DNA of 42,879 nucleotides. It comes from Solirubrobacteraceae bacterium (GTDB taxonomy: Bacteria; Actinomycetota; Thermoleophilia; Solirubrobacterales; Solirubrobacteraceae). How positions within the stretch are numbered: position 1 is the stretch's first letter; every line of letters begins with the position of its first letter. The notes under the pieces were generated by a model that saw only the letters and a list, made by a program, of their open reading frames with translations, was not told the DNA's origin and searched no databases. Below, one piece after another: positions 13,637 through 21,500 of this stretch. The DNA is taken from assembly GCA_025451035.1 (NCBI GenBank), contig JANWLE010000096.1:1-42879 (forward strand), in the 5' to 3' direction. A program made the position numbers and the translations under genes.

Positions 13637-16114
13637 ATGGCTGAATACCGCTACGACCACAAAGAGATCGAGCCTCGCTGGCAAGAGGTCTGGGCCGCCG
13701 AGCACACATGGGAGGTGTCCAACGACCAGCCCAGGACCGGCGAGGCACAGTCATCCACGTCATATGTGCTCGAGATGCTGCCGTATCCGAGCGGGGAGCC
13801 TCATATCGGGCATCTGAAGTGTTATGCGGTAGGCGACGCCATCGCGCATTTTCATCGACGCACCGGTCATCGCGTGCTGCATCCCATGGGCTACGACGCG
13901 TTCGGCCTGCCAGCCGAGAATCACGCCATCAAGACCGGTGTTCACCCGCGCGCGTCGACCGCCGCGTCGATCGCGTCCTTTCAAAGGCAGTTCCGCTCCT
14001 GGGGCATATCGATCGACTGGTCGCGCGAGTTCGCCACCCATGAACCACGCTACTACCGCTGGACACAGTGGATCTTCCTGCAGTTGCTGCAAGCCGGCCT
14101 GGCCTACCGCAAGGAGGCTGCCGTCAAGTGGTGCCCCAACGATCAAACCGTGCTCGCCAATGAGCAGGTCGTCGAAGGCCACTGTGAGCGCTGCGGGGCG
14201 GAGGTCCAGGTACGTCAGCTCGAGCAGTGGTTTTTGCGCATAACCGACTACGCCGAGCGGCTGCTCGCCGACCTTGACGAGCTGGATTGGCCAGAGCACG
14301 TCAAGACGATGCAGCGCAACTGGATCGGTCGCTCCGAAGGCGCGGAGGTGACCTTCCGCTGCGAGCAGCTAGGCGTGGACTACCCCGTCTTCACGACACG
14401 TCCCGACACACTGTTCGGTGCGACCTTCTTCGTGATGGCGCCCGAGCATCCGGATGTGATGCGCTTGGCCGCGGGGACTCCACAGGAGCAGGCAGTCCGC
14501 GACTACATAAACCACGCGTTGACCGAGTCAGGCGAGGAACGCGGCTCGGCGGAGCGGTCGAAGACCGGGGTGCCGCTCGGGCGCACCGTGACGAACCCGG
14601 TCAACGGCGAGAAGATCCCGATGTATGTCGCTGACTACGTGCTGATGGAGTACGGCACCGGCGCGATCATGGCCGTGCCCGCGCACGACGAGCGTGACTA
14701 TGCGTTCGCGCGCGCCTACGGCCTGCCGATCCGTCGGGTTATCGAAGGAACGCCCGAGGACGGTGGCGACGAGCACGGCCTTCCCTATACGGGAGATGGG
14801 CTGCTGGTGAACTCGCGCGCGAACCTCGACGGAATCCACAACCGTAAGGCGCTTAGTGAGATCGTTCGCTGGCTCGACCGCGAGGGCAGGGGGCACGCCT
14901 CGGTCAACTACCGGCTACGTGACTGGCTAGTCTCCCGCCAGCGCTACTGGGGCTGCCCGATACCCGTCGTTTACTGCGAGGACTGCGGGATCGTGCCCGT
15001 ACCGGAAGACCAGTTGCCGGTCGTGCTTCCCGATATCGAGGATTACGCTCCGCGTGGGCGCTCCCCGCTTGCGACCGCCGAGGACTGGGTTGCGAGCCCC
15101 TGTCCGTCATGCGGCGGACCGGCGCGACGCGAGACAGACACCATGGACACCTTCGTGGACTCTTCCTGGTATTTCCTGCGCTACTGCGATGCGTCCAATG
15201 ACGAGCAGGCATTCAGCCCGGCGGTCGTCAAGGAGTGGATGCCAGTCAATCAATACATAGGCGGCGTCGAGCACGCGATCCTGCACCTGATGTATGCGCG
15301 GTTTTTCACGAAGGCGCTCGCCGATCTCGGGCACCTCGACTTCCAGGAGCCCTTCCGCGCGCTCTTCACGCAGGGAATGGTGACCAAGGACGGCGCGAAG
15401 ATGTCGAAGTCCAAGGGCAACGTCGTCTCCCCGGCAGCGATCGTCGACCGCTACGGCGCAGACACCGCCCGCTGCTACATCTTGTTCATGGGCCCGCCCG
15501 AGCAGGATGCAGACTGGTCTGACGACGGAGTAGAGGGGGTATACCGGTTCCTCGGTCGGTTGTGGCGGCTAGCTGCGGAGGTCTCAGACCGTGAGGACAG
15601 CGGGCAGCGGGCGGAGCAGCACCCTCAAGGGGCCGATCTCGACCTGCTCAGAAAGACTCACTGGGCGATCGATCGCGTGTCGCACGGCATGCATCGGTTC
15701 GCCTTCAATACGGCTATCGCCGCCGTAATGGAGCTCTTGAACGAGTGCTCGCGTCTGCGGGAGTCGGCCCGGCAGCAGACGCTCAGCTTCGCGCTGTCCA
15801 CAGCGTCTTCGCTGCTGTTCGTGTTCGCGCCGCACGTGTGCGCCGATGTCTACATGATGCTGACCGGCGAGCGGGTCTGGGAGCAACCGTGGCCGCACGC
15901 TGATCCCGCGTTGCTCGAACGTGACGTCTATGAGCTGGTTTGTCAGGTCAACGGCAAGCTGCGTGACCGGGTGCAAGCGCCCAGCGACACCGGCCGGGAG
16001 GAGCTCATAGCGCTGTGCCGGGCGGCGCCGAACGTCCAGGCGCACATCGACGGCAAGCAAGTAATCAAGGAGATAGTGGTGCCCGGCAAGCTAGTCAACT
16101 TCGTGGTGCGCTGA
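13637..16114 (+). CDS. leuS: Leucyl-tRNA synthetase
   Basis: 825 residues, full length for bacterial LeuRS. The class-I signature HIGH is at residues 56-59 ([17 protein letters not shown]) and KMSKS at 588-592 ([13 protein letters not shown]). The CP1 editing domain is present with [19 protein letters not shown] and [19 protein letters not shown]. It charges tRNA-Leu with leucine and hydrolyses mischarged products in the cytoplasm. ATG 13637 ([15 protein letters not shown]) matches the usual LeuRS start; an in-frame GTG at 13625 would add four residues. A 12-bp hairpin follows the stop directly. Confidence 0.98.
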   Translation: MAEYRYDHKEIEPRWQEVWAAEHTWEVSNDQPRTGEAQSSTSYVLEMLPYPSGEPHIGHLKCYAVGDAIAHFHRRTGHRVLHPMGYDAFGLPAENHAIKTGVHPRASTAASIASFQRQFRSWGISIDWSREFATHEPRYYRWTQWIFLQLLQAGLAYRKEAAVKWCPNDQTVLANEQVVEGHCERCGAEVQVRQLEQWFLRITDYAERLLADLDELDWPEHVKTMQRNWIGRSEGAEVTFRCEQLGVDYPVFTTRPDTLFGATFFVMAPEHPDVMRLAAGTPQEQAVRDYINHALTESGEERGSAERSKTGVPLGRTVTNPVNGEKIPMYVADYVLMEYGTGAIMAVPAHDERDYAFARAYGLPIRRVIEGTPEDGGDEHGLPYTGDGLLVNSRANLDGIHNRKALSEIVRWLDREGRGHASVNYRLRDWLVSRQRYWGCPIPVVYCEDCGIVPVPEDQLPVVLPDIEDYAPRGRSPLATAEDWVASPCPSCGGPARRETDTMDTFVDSSWYFLRYCDASNDEQAFSPAVVKEWMPVNQYIGGVEHAILHLMYARFFTKALADLGHLDFQEPFRALFTQGMVTKDGAKMSKSKGNVVSPAAIVDRYGADTARCYILFMGPPEQDADWSDDGVEGVYRFLGRLWRLAAEVSDREDSGQRAEQHPQGADLDLLRKTHWAIDRVSHGMHRFAFNTAIAAVMELLNECSRLRESARQQTLSFALSTASSLLFVFAPHVCADVYMMLTGERVWEQPWPHADPALLERDVYELVCQVNGKLRDRVQAPSDTGREELIALCRAAPNVQAHIDGKQVIKEIVVPGKLVNFVVR

Positions 16115-16143
16115 GTCGGTGCCTGATGAGCTCAGGCACCGAC
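16115..16143 (+). terminator. 12-bp perfect hairpin after leuS, holding the next start codon
   Basis: GTCGGTGCCTGA (16115-16126) pairs perfectly with TCAGGCACCGAC (16132-16143) around a 5-base loop TGAGC. It begins one base after the leuS TGA, so it looks like a terminator, but the ATG of the next gene (16126-16128) lies at the top of the stem and in the loop. It may both end leuS transcripts and limit translation of the following gene. Confidence 0.6.
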
Positions 16144-16638
16144 AGAACTCACATCGGTGTGGTCGGTGCTGCGGCGGCCAACACAGAGCAACTGGAGCAG
16201 GCGCGCACTGTTGGCCGTGCACTAGCGAACGCAAATGCCTTGCTCATATGCGGCGGGCTCGGAGGAGTCATGCAGGCAGCCTGCGAAGGCGCGCGTCAAG
16301 GCGGCGGCACCACGGTAGGGATCCTGCCTGGCGGCGACCGACTGGACGCAAATCACTTTCTTGACGTCGCGATACCGACTGGCCTTGGTGAGCTTCGCAA
16401 TGGCCTGATCGTGCGCGCCGCCGACGCCCTCATCGCGATCGGCGGGGGTTGGGGAACGCTCTCGGAGATTGCGTTTGCGCTACGTACGGGTTGTCCAGTG
16501 GTTGGGCTTGGCACATGGCAGCTAGCCGAGCACGATGGAACGGGAATCGAGCGAGCGTCGGAGCCGCTCGACGCGGTCAGCCGCGCCCTGAGCCTCGCAC
16601 GCGCCGCGCACGCCTTGCGGACTGCAGGTCCTGAGTAG
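16126..16638 (+). CDS. LOG/SLOG-family nucleotide-binding protein (TIGR00725-like)
   Basis: 170 residues. The Rossmann-like fold is marked by HIGVVGAAAAN, the CGGLGGVMQAACEGARQGGG segment and the phosphate-binding IGGGWGTLSEIAFAL, corresponding to the PGGxGTxxE of LOG proteins. It is close to the TIGR00725 group of uncharacterised proteins, related to cytokinin-activating phosphoribohydrolases and DprA-like SLOG domains. The start at 16126 lies inside a strong hairpin, so initiation could be weak; no better in-frame start is seen before the conserved domain. Likely cytoplasmic and binding a nucleotide-derived ligand; the activity is unknown. Confidence 0.8.
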   Translation: MSSGTDRTHIGVVGAAAANTEQLEQARTVGRALANANALLICGGLGGVMQAACEGARQGGGTTVGILPGGDRLDANHFLDVAIPTGLGELRNGLIVRAADALIAIGGGWGTLSEIAFALRTGCPVVGLGTWQLAEHDGTGIERASEPLDAVSRALSLARAAHALRTAGPE

Positions 16639-16713
16639 TCCTCATGACCAGAGGAGCTGTGTGGCGCGACGCGGCCAGTGGTGTCGGGATCGGCGCCTAA
16701 ACTCACTCCAGGG

Positions 16714-17730
16714 ATGTCGAAGCTAGGACCCTGTTATCTCGTTCACGGCAGCGACCACGGCGCGGTCGCCGAAAGACGCGCGAGCCTGATCGCTCTCGCG
16801 CGCTCCGAGGGCAACGACGGAAGCATCGAGATGCTCGAAGGTGAAGCCGGCACACCCGCGGGCGTCGCAAACGCACTACGGGTAATGACCTTCGCCCTCG
16901 GCAGGCGCGTGATCATCGTCGATGGCGTCGAGCGATGGAAGGAGGCCGAAGTCAAGGAACACATCGCCCCTGCGCTCGCCGACATGCCGCCAGACACGAC
17001 GCTCGCGCTGTTCGCACGCGAGGAGGGTAGGGCCACGGCACCCGCAGCCCTACACAGCGCGGTCAAGCGCGTCGGCGGACAAACGGTCGAGCATGCGACG
17101 GTCAAGCCGTGGGAGCTCGCCGGCTGGGTGCGAGAGCAGAGCATGATGATGGGTTTGAGACTCGACATGGGTGCGGCGAAGGCCTTTGTGAGCCAGGTCG
17201 GTGAGCGCCAGCAGCGACTGATGCGGGAGCTTGAGAAGCTTGCGCTCGAACGCGGGATCGCACACGGCGAGGCGGCCATCACCATCAGCCCAGAGGACGT
17301 TGAGGAGCGTGCAGCGCGCAGCGCGGAGTCGAGGGTCTTTGCGCTGGTCGACGCGTTGATCGCCGGTGACGCCAAGGCTGCTACCAGCTCGTATCTCAGC
17401 TTGCGCGAGCAAGGCGAGCGACTGGCTGGCTGCATCTACGTGATCGCCCGAGGCTTGCGCGACGCTCTCGACGTCTCGCTCCGACTGGCGCGCGGCGAGT
17501 CGACCGGAGAGGTCAAGCGCTCGCTGCGCATGCCCCCCCGTGCGGCAGAGCGCTACATCACCGTCATATCCCGCTCAACACCTGAGCGGCTGCGCTCGGC
17601 GCTAACGGCGCTCGCGAACCTAGAGCTCGACTCGCGCGGAGGATCGATCCTGTCGGGTTCGCGCTCGGCGATTGCGGCGACGAGTGAAGACACCCTGATG
17701 CTGCGCTCGATCGAGAAGATTCTCGCCTAG
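16714..17730 (+). CDS. holA: DNA polymerase III delta subunit (clamp loader)
   Basis: 338 residues from ATG 16714 (MSKLGPCYLVHGSDHGAVAE). The opening LVHGSD and following helices match HolA; the middle contains VIIVDGVERWKE, and the C-terminal collar domain carries AGCIYVIARGLRDAL and RSTPERLRSALTALANLELDSR. HolA opens the beta sliding clamp in the clamp-loader complex. Actinobacterial holA is commonly next to rpsT, as here, although rpsT faces the other way. The frame is open 12 codons upstream, but these are not family-like. Confidence 0.93.
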   Translation: MSKLGPCYLVHGSDHGAVAERRASLIALARSEGNDGSIEMLEGEAGTPAGVANALRVMTFALGRRVIIVDGVERWKEAEVKEHIAPALADMPPDTTLALFAREEGRATAPAALHSAVKRVGGQTVEHATVKPWELAGWVREQSMMMGLRLDMGAAKAFVSQVGERQQRLMRELEKLALERGIAHGEAAITISPEDVEERAARSAESRVFALVDALIAGDAKAATSSYLSLREQGERLAGCIYVIARGLRDALDVSLRLARGESTGEVKRSLRMPPRAAERYITVISRSTPERLRSALTALANLELDSRGGSILSGSRSAIAATSEDTLMLRSIEKILA

Positions 17731-17734
17731 CAAA

Positions 17735-17759
17735 CCCCGCTGCGTGGGGCCGATGGCCC
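17735..17759. terminator. GC-rich stem between convergent holA and rpsT
   Basis: Two alternative stems overlap: CCCC (17735-17738) with GGGG (17746-17749), and GGGCC (17747-17751) with GGCCC (17755-17759). They lie 5-30 bases after the holA stop and 12 bases beyond the rpsT stop, so they could terminate both convergent genes. Confidence 0.5.
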
Positions 17760-17771
17760 AAGCCGCGGAGA

Positions 17772-18038
17772 CTAGGAGGAAGCGCCTGCGCGTATACGGG
17801 AAGCGCGGCTCTTCTTGCGGTCGCCGGTGTTGCGATGCAGGGCCCCGCGCTTGACCGCCTTGTCGATCACGCTTGTCAACGCGCGATGCTCGGTCTCGGC
17901 GAGGGTCTCGTCACCGCTATGCACTGCGGCCTCGAGGCGGCGGAAGTACGTCCTGATCGTCGACGTGTAGCGCCGATTCTCCAGGCGCTCACGCTCGGTA
18001 CGCAGAATGCGCTTCTTCTGTGAATGAATGTTGGCCAT
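17772..18038 (-). CDS. rpsT: 30S ribosomal protein S20
   Basis: 88 residues from ATG 18038 (MANIHSQKKRILRTERERL). The full S20 pattern is present: the basic N-terminal helix, RRYTSTIRTYFRRLEAAV, the central acidic turn and the closing SVIDKAVKRGALHRNTGDRK tail that all bacterial S20 proteins share. It binds 16S rRNA at the body of the small subunit. The frame is open 14 codons upstream, but MANIHSQKKR is the universal start. It is transcribed divergently from murJ and convergently with holA. Confidence 0.97.
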   Translation of the reverse strand: MANIHSQKKRILRTERERLENRRYTSTIRTYFRRLEAAVHSGDETLAETEHRALTSVIDKAVKRGALHRNTGDRKKSRASRIRAGASS

Positions 18039-18101
18039 GAGCTTTCGGATGCCGGCAGCAAGAAAGAGCTTGCGCCGCACAGCGCCGTACTATAGCGGCC
18101 C

Positions 18102-19718
18102 GTGTCTGTGAGCACCGGATCCGTCGAGGAGCTGGCGCCGCCTGGGTCTCCCGGGGCGGTCGCGCGCAATACAGCTATCTTCTCGATCGCCACCGGGCTC
18201 TCACGTCTCGTTGGTCTCGTTCGCGAAATCGCGGTCGCGAGCTTCTTCGGCACGAGCGGCCCTTTCTCGGCGTTCACCATCGCCTTCCAGATCCCCAATC
18301 TGGTGAGCAACCTGTTCGCCAACGCCGCCCTTTCGGCCGCGTTCGTGCCCGTGTTCACCGACATGCTTGAGCAGAAACGCCGCAAGGAGGCATTCCGTCT
18401 GGCCTCGACCTTGTTCTGGATCATGCTGATCGCGCTAGGCGCGATCACTGCCTTTTTCATCCTGGCGGCCGGCTTCATCATGCCCCTGTTCACAGGGTCG
18501 ACGTTCAAGGGCGCGCTTGACCCGCTGACTGCGGGTCTTGCTCGGGTCCTGTTCCCCGTTGTCTTGATCCTCGGCTTGAATGGACTGCTAGTAGGTATCC
18601 TGCAGTCTTACGACCACTTCTCGATTCCGGCGATCTCGCCCGCGGTCTGGAACGTCGTGATACTCGTGCTGCTGCTGGCCATACGCCCGCACTTCCACGG
18701 TGAAGAACAGCAGCTCTACGTGTATGCCGCGGCGATCCTCGCGGCGACATTCGTGCAACTGCTAATGGCGACTGGAGCGCTCGGGCGCATCGATTTCCGT
18801 CTGCAGTTCCACATCGACTGGCGCGACCCGCGCATCAAGCAGGTCTTCACGCTGATGCTTCCCGTGACGATCGGACTGGGGATCGTCAACCTGGACCAGC
18901 TGCTCAACTCGGTGTTCGGGACGCTCGTATCCGACGAAGCGCCGCGTGCGATCGATAACGCGTTCCGGGTCTACATGTTGCCGCAGGGTCTGTTCAGCGT
19001 CGCTGTCGCGACCGTGCTGTTCCCGACACTCAGCCGCATGGCCTCGCGCCGGGATGCCGCGCAGATGCGGCGCGCGATCGGAGTTGGCATGCGCCAGATC
19101 AACCTACTGTTGATTCCCGCCGCGGCATTCATGATCGTGCTGCCGACCCCGATCGTCCGCTTGCTCTTCCAGCGCGGGCATTTCACGGCGCACTCCACCC
19201 ACATCGTTGCATTGGCGCTGTTCTGGTTCGCCTTCAGCCTCCCCTTCGGCGGTGTGAACCTGCTGCTCACAAGGACATTCTTCGCACTGCAGCGGCCGTG
19301 GATACCGACCAGGCTGGCGGCGCTGAACATCGTCGTCGACATCATCGTCTCAGTAGGCCTCTACAAGCCATTCGGCATCGCCGGGTTGATCATCGGTACC
19401 GTCGCTGCCAACGCAGTGATGACCGCGCTTCAGATACACCGCCTTCGGATCGGCTTCAACGGACGGCTGGAAGGAGCCCAGACGACTATGATCACGGCAC
19501 GAATAGCTGTCGCGTCAGTTTTGCTGGGTACGGTCTCGTGGGCCGTTTGGCGCCTCTGTGACAAGCTTCTCGGCACCTCGCTGCTTGCACAGATCGTTTG
19601 TCTGAGCGCTGCCGGCGGAGCCGGACTGTTTGTGTATGTGCGCGCTGTGTTCGCGATGCGCGTCCCCGAGGCACATCAGGTGCAGCGCCTGATCCGCTCT
19701 CAGCTCGGCAGGGGTTGA
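18102..19718 (+). CDS. murJ: Lipid II flippase MurJ
   Basis: 538 residues with about 14 membrane segments in the MATE/MOP-like MurJ layout. The signature NTAIFSIATGLSRLVGLVRE near the N-terminus, the FANAALSAAFVPVF element and QLLNSVFGT in the central region are typical. It moves lipid-linked peptidoglycan precursor across the cytoplasmic membrane. The N-terminus is short and lacks the long cytoplasmic extension of mycobacterial MviN. Two GTG codons (18102, 18108) are possible starts. The 63-bp gap to the divergent rpsT must hold promoters for both. The minus-strand secretion cluster meets its 3' end 23 bp downstream. Confidence 0.95.
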   Translation: MSVSTGSVEELAPPGSPGAVARNTAIFSIATGLSRLVGLVREIAVASFFGTSGPFSAFTIAFQIPNLVSNLFANAALSAAFVPVFTDMLEQKRRKEAFRLASTLFWIMLIALGAITAFFILAAGFIMPLFTGSTFKGALDPLTAGLARVLFPVVLILGLNGLLVGILQSYDHFSIPAISPAVWNVVILVLLLAIRPHFHGEEQQLYVYAAAILAATFVQLLMATGALGRIDFRLQFHIDWRDPRIKQVFTLMLPVTIGLGIVNLDQLLNSVFGTLVSDEAPRAIDNAFRVYMLPQGLFSVAVATVLFPTLSRMASRRDAAQMRRAIGVGMRQINLLLIPAAAFMIVLPTPIVRLLFQRGHFTAHSTHIVALALFWFAFSLPFGGVNLLLTRTFFALQRPWIPTRLAALNIVVDIIVSVGLYKPFGIAGLIIGTVAANAVMTALQIHRLRIGFNGRLEGAQTTMITARIAVASVLLGTVSWAVWRLCDKLLGTSLLAQIVCLSAAGGAGLFVYVRAVFAMRVPEAHQVQRLIRSQLGRG

Positions 19719-19741
19719 TCACGGCATGCCGGCGGCGGACC

Positions 19742-20434
19742 TCACGCTCTGTGCCACGTGTGAGCCCTGAGGATCCCGGCGGCAGCGACCGGGCCGGCGC
19801 AGGAGCAGACGCATCCGAGCAGCAGCGTGATCCAAGAGTCGCCTGCGAGTAGGAAGGCGCCGAGCATTGCGGCAAGCGAGCAGGGGGCCAACGCCAGCCA
19901 GCCAAGCCGGGCGGCCGAGCGCGACTGTCGCTGGCGAGCGAGCGCCAGCGACAGGATCAACGTACGCCAGATCAGAGCCGTCGCGAGCCCGAGTGTCGTC
20001 AGCGCCAGCGGAGCGGTGAGATGCACCGGTGCACGCACGAGGCCGGCAGCTCCGAACAGGCAGGTGCAGACGATGAGCCACTGCCACCTCCTCCAAACGG
20101 CCGTGTGCAAGTGCGGCAGATCGTCACGGCGGCGTTGTCGCGCCCGGCGCGGTATCAGCCCGACCAGATACAAAAGCCAGGGCGCCATCAGCACGACTCC
20201 GGCTATCGCGAGCGCGGCGTTGGCCTGCTGCCCTTCGCCTGGATGGCTGCTGTATGAGGGGGCGTCCGCCAACAGCAGCGCGCCAATGATGGCACAGGTA
20301 CCGAAGGTTCGTCGCAGGGTCACTCTGCCCGACAGGGTGTCCCTGAGGTGCTCTTCGCGAAGTACTGGACTGGCACCTACAGATGCGCGACTGCGGTGAA
20401 TCCTTTTGCGCTGGCTCAAAGCTGATGGGTCCAT
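19742..20434 (-). CDS. Hypothetical polytopic membrane protein at the end of the secretion operon
   Basis: 230 residues, about five hydrophobic segments (TFGTCAIIGALLLADAP, ALAIAGVVLMAPWLLYLVGL, WLIVCTCLFGAAGLV, LALTTLGLATALIW, LAAMLGAFLLAGDSWITLLL) separated by short, strongly basic loops (RRARQRRRDDL, ARQRQSRSAARL). No family is recognised. It follows the upstream lipoprotein by 11 bp and is the last gene of the minus-strand block, ending 23 bp from the murJ stop. It could be an accessory membrane subunit of the secretion system; this is inference from position only. Confidence 0.65.
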   Translation of the reverse strand: MDPSALSQRKRIHRSRASVGASPVLREEHLRDTLSGRVTLRRTFGTCAIIGALLLADAPSYSSHPGEGQQANAALAIAGVVLMAPWLLYLVGLIPRRARQRRRDDLPHLHTAVWRRWQWLIVCTCLFGAAGLVRAPVHLTAPLALTTLGLATALIWRTLILSLALARQRQSRSAARLGWLALAPCSLAAMLGAFLLAGDSWITLLLGCVCSCAGPVAAAGILRAHTWHRA

Positions 20435-20445
20435 CTGTGGCTTTC

Positions 20446-20997
20446 CTAGGCTGTCGGCGCTTGACAGCCGGTTATGCCGGCGGCATGGAACACGCCTTCT
20501 CCCGCGGTCGGCGTGGAGATATTTTCCATAGCTGCGATACCGGCGTAGTTCCCTGCCGCGGCGTAAGCGGCGGCTCGATCGGCGTAGCCGCTGACGTTGG
20601 TGAGCGAGGCGATGAAACCGCGATAGGCGTCTGTCAGGGTGGACGGTGCGGCGACAGAGCGGAAACCATCGAGAGCTGTGTGCAACGCATCTGAGAAGTT
20701 CCGCATGGCGTGCGCATACTCAGCCTGTGCGCTTGCCGGGGCGCTTGCATTGATGGCGCCACCGGCGTCGTAGGAAGCTTGTGTGATCTGCTGTTCAGCG
20801 GACTTCAGACCGAGGGCGTAAGTACAGAGAATAGGTGTCACCTTTGCCCTGAACACGGCCATCGCTCCGTCCGTTGGCGCGGCCTCGTTGGCTGCTACAG
20901 CGGAAGCGCTCGTCGGCTGGTGGTGCCTAGGGCTGCTGCCGCAGCCAGGCAGCAGGAGCAGTGCGATACAGACGAACGAGGAAAGGCGCATCTTCAT
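20446..20997 (-). CDS. Secretion-cluster lipoprotein
   Basis: 183 residues. The signal peptide MKMRLSSFVCIALLLLPGC ends in the lipobox LLPGC, so Cys19 should be lipidated and the protein anchored on the outer membrane face. The mature part is helical and Ala-rich (TLTDAYRGFIASLTNVSGYADRAAAYAAAG), with two Cys residues (about 58 and 178) that could form a disulfide. No domain is recognised. Its ATG overlaps the stop of the upstream anchored protein by 4 bases, so it is translated with the secretion genes. A surface accessory role is likely. Confidence 0.8.
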   Translation of the reverse strand: MKMRLSSFVCIALLLLPGCGSSPRHHQPTSASAVAANEAAPTDGAMAVFRAKVTPILCTYALGLKSAEQQITQASYDAGGAINASAPASAQAEYAHAMRNFSDALHTALDGFRSVAAPSTLTDAYRGFIASLTNVSGYADRAAAYAAAGNYAGIAAMENISTPTAGEGVFHAAGITGCQAPTA

Positions 20998-21500
20998 GGC
21001 TGGTAGCGGGCGTATTCAGCGAGATAGGCGCTGCCCGAGTCGCGGTAGCGCTCAAGGAAGCGCTTATAGGCGATGCGTGGGTTAACGTTCAGCCCGCGGG
21101 GGATCACCTTCAGAACAACCCGCCCGTCGCTCGTCACGTTGGCGATGTCGATGCGCACTTCGTCCGTGCGGTAGGGCAGGTGCTGGTAGGCGGGACGCTC
21201 GTGTTCTTCTTGTCGCGCTTCCTCCCTGGCCTTTGCTGTCCGGAAATAGCGATCCTGGTTGCCAATCGCGTCCATCGATTTGGTGGCGCTAGCTACTGGC
21301 GGGTGCGTACTTTGTGACGTGGTCGCCCAACTCCGCGGCTGCTGTGGGGTTTGAGATACAGGTGTTGTACTCGACTCAGACGTATGCGTGCTCTTCATTT
21401 CCGAGTTCTTGTGCTCGTGATGAGTTTTGAGTCCTATCGCGACAAGCAGAGCCAACGCAGCGATCGCCGCGAGCATGCTCTTGTTAGTGGGCCGAGTCAT
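20994..21500 (-). CDS. Membrane-anchored extracytoplasmic protein of the secretion cluster
   Basis: 168 residues: one N-terminal membrane anchor (MLAAIAALALLVAIG), a low-complexity Ser/Thr/Pro/Gln linker (about 30-70), then a folded C-terminal half with VRIDIANVTSDGRVVLKVIP and YKRFLERYRDSGSAYLAEYA. No family is recognised. It overlaps both neighbours by 4 bases, the hydrolase stop upstream and the lipoprotein start downstream, which ties it firmly to the operon. The layout (anchor, flexible linker, small domain) suits a wall-spanning component in a Gram-positive cell. Confidence 0.75.
   Translation of the reverse strand: MTRPTNKSMLAAIAALALLVAIGLKTHHEHKNSEMKSTHTSESSTTPVSQTPQQPRSWATTSQSTHPPVASATKSMDAIGNQDRYFRTAKAREEARQEEHERPAYQHLPYRTDEVRIDIANVTSDGRVVLKVIPRGLNVNPRIAYKRFLERYRDSGSAYLAEYARYQP

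Noticed and set aside
16743-17435. Long open frame antisense to holA
   Set aside because: It mirrors codon bias of the real gene on the other strand; its Ser/Pro/Arg-rich product has no domain, while the holA frame is clearly recognised.
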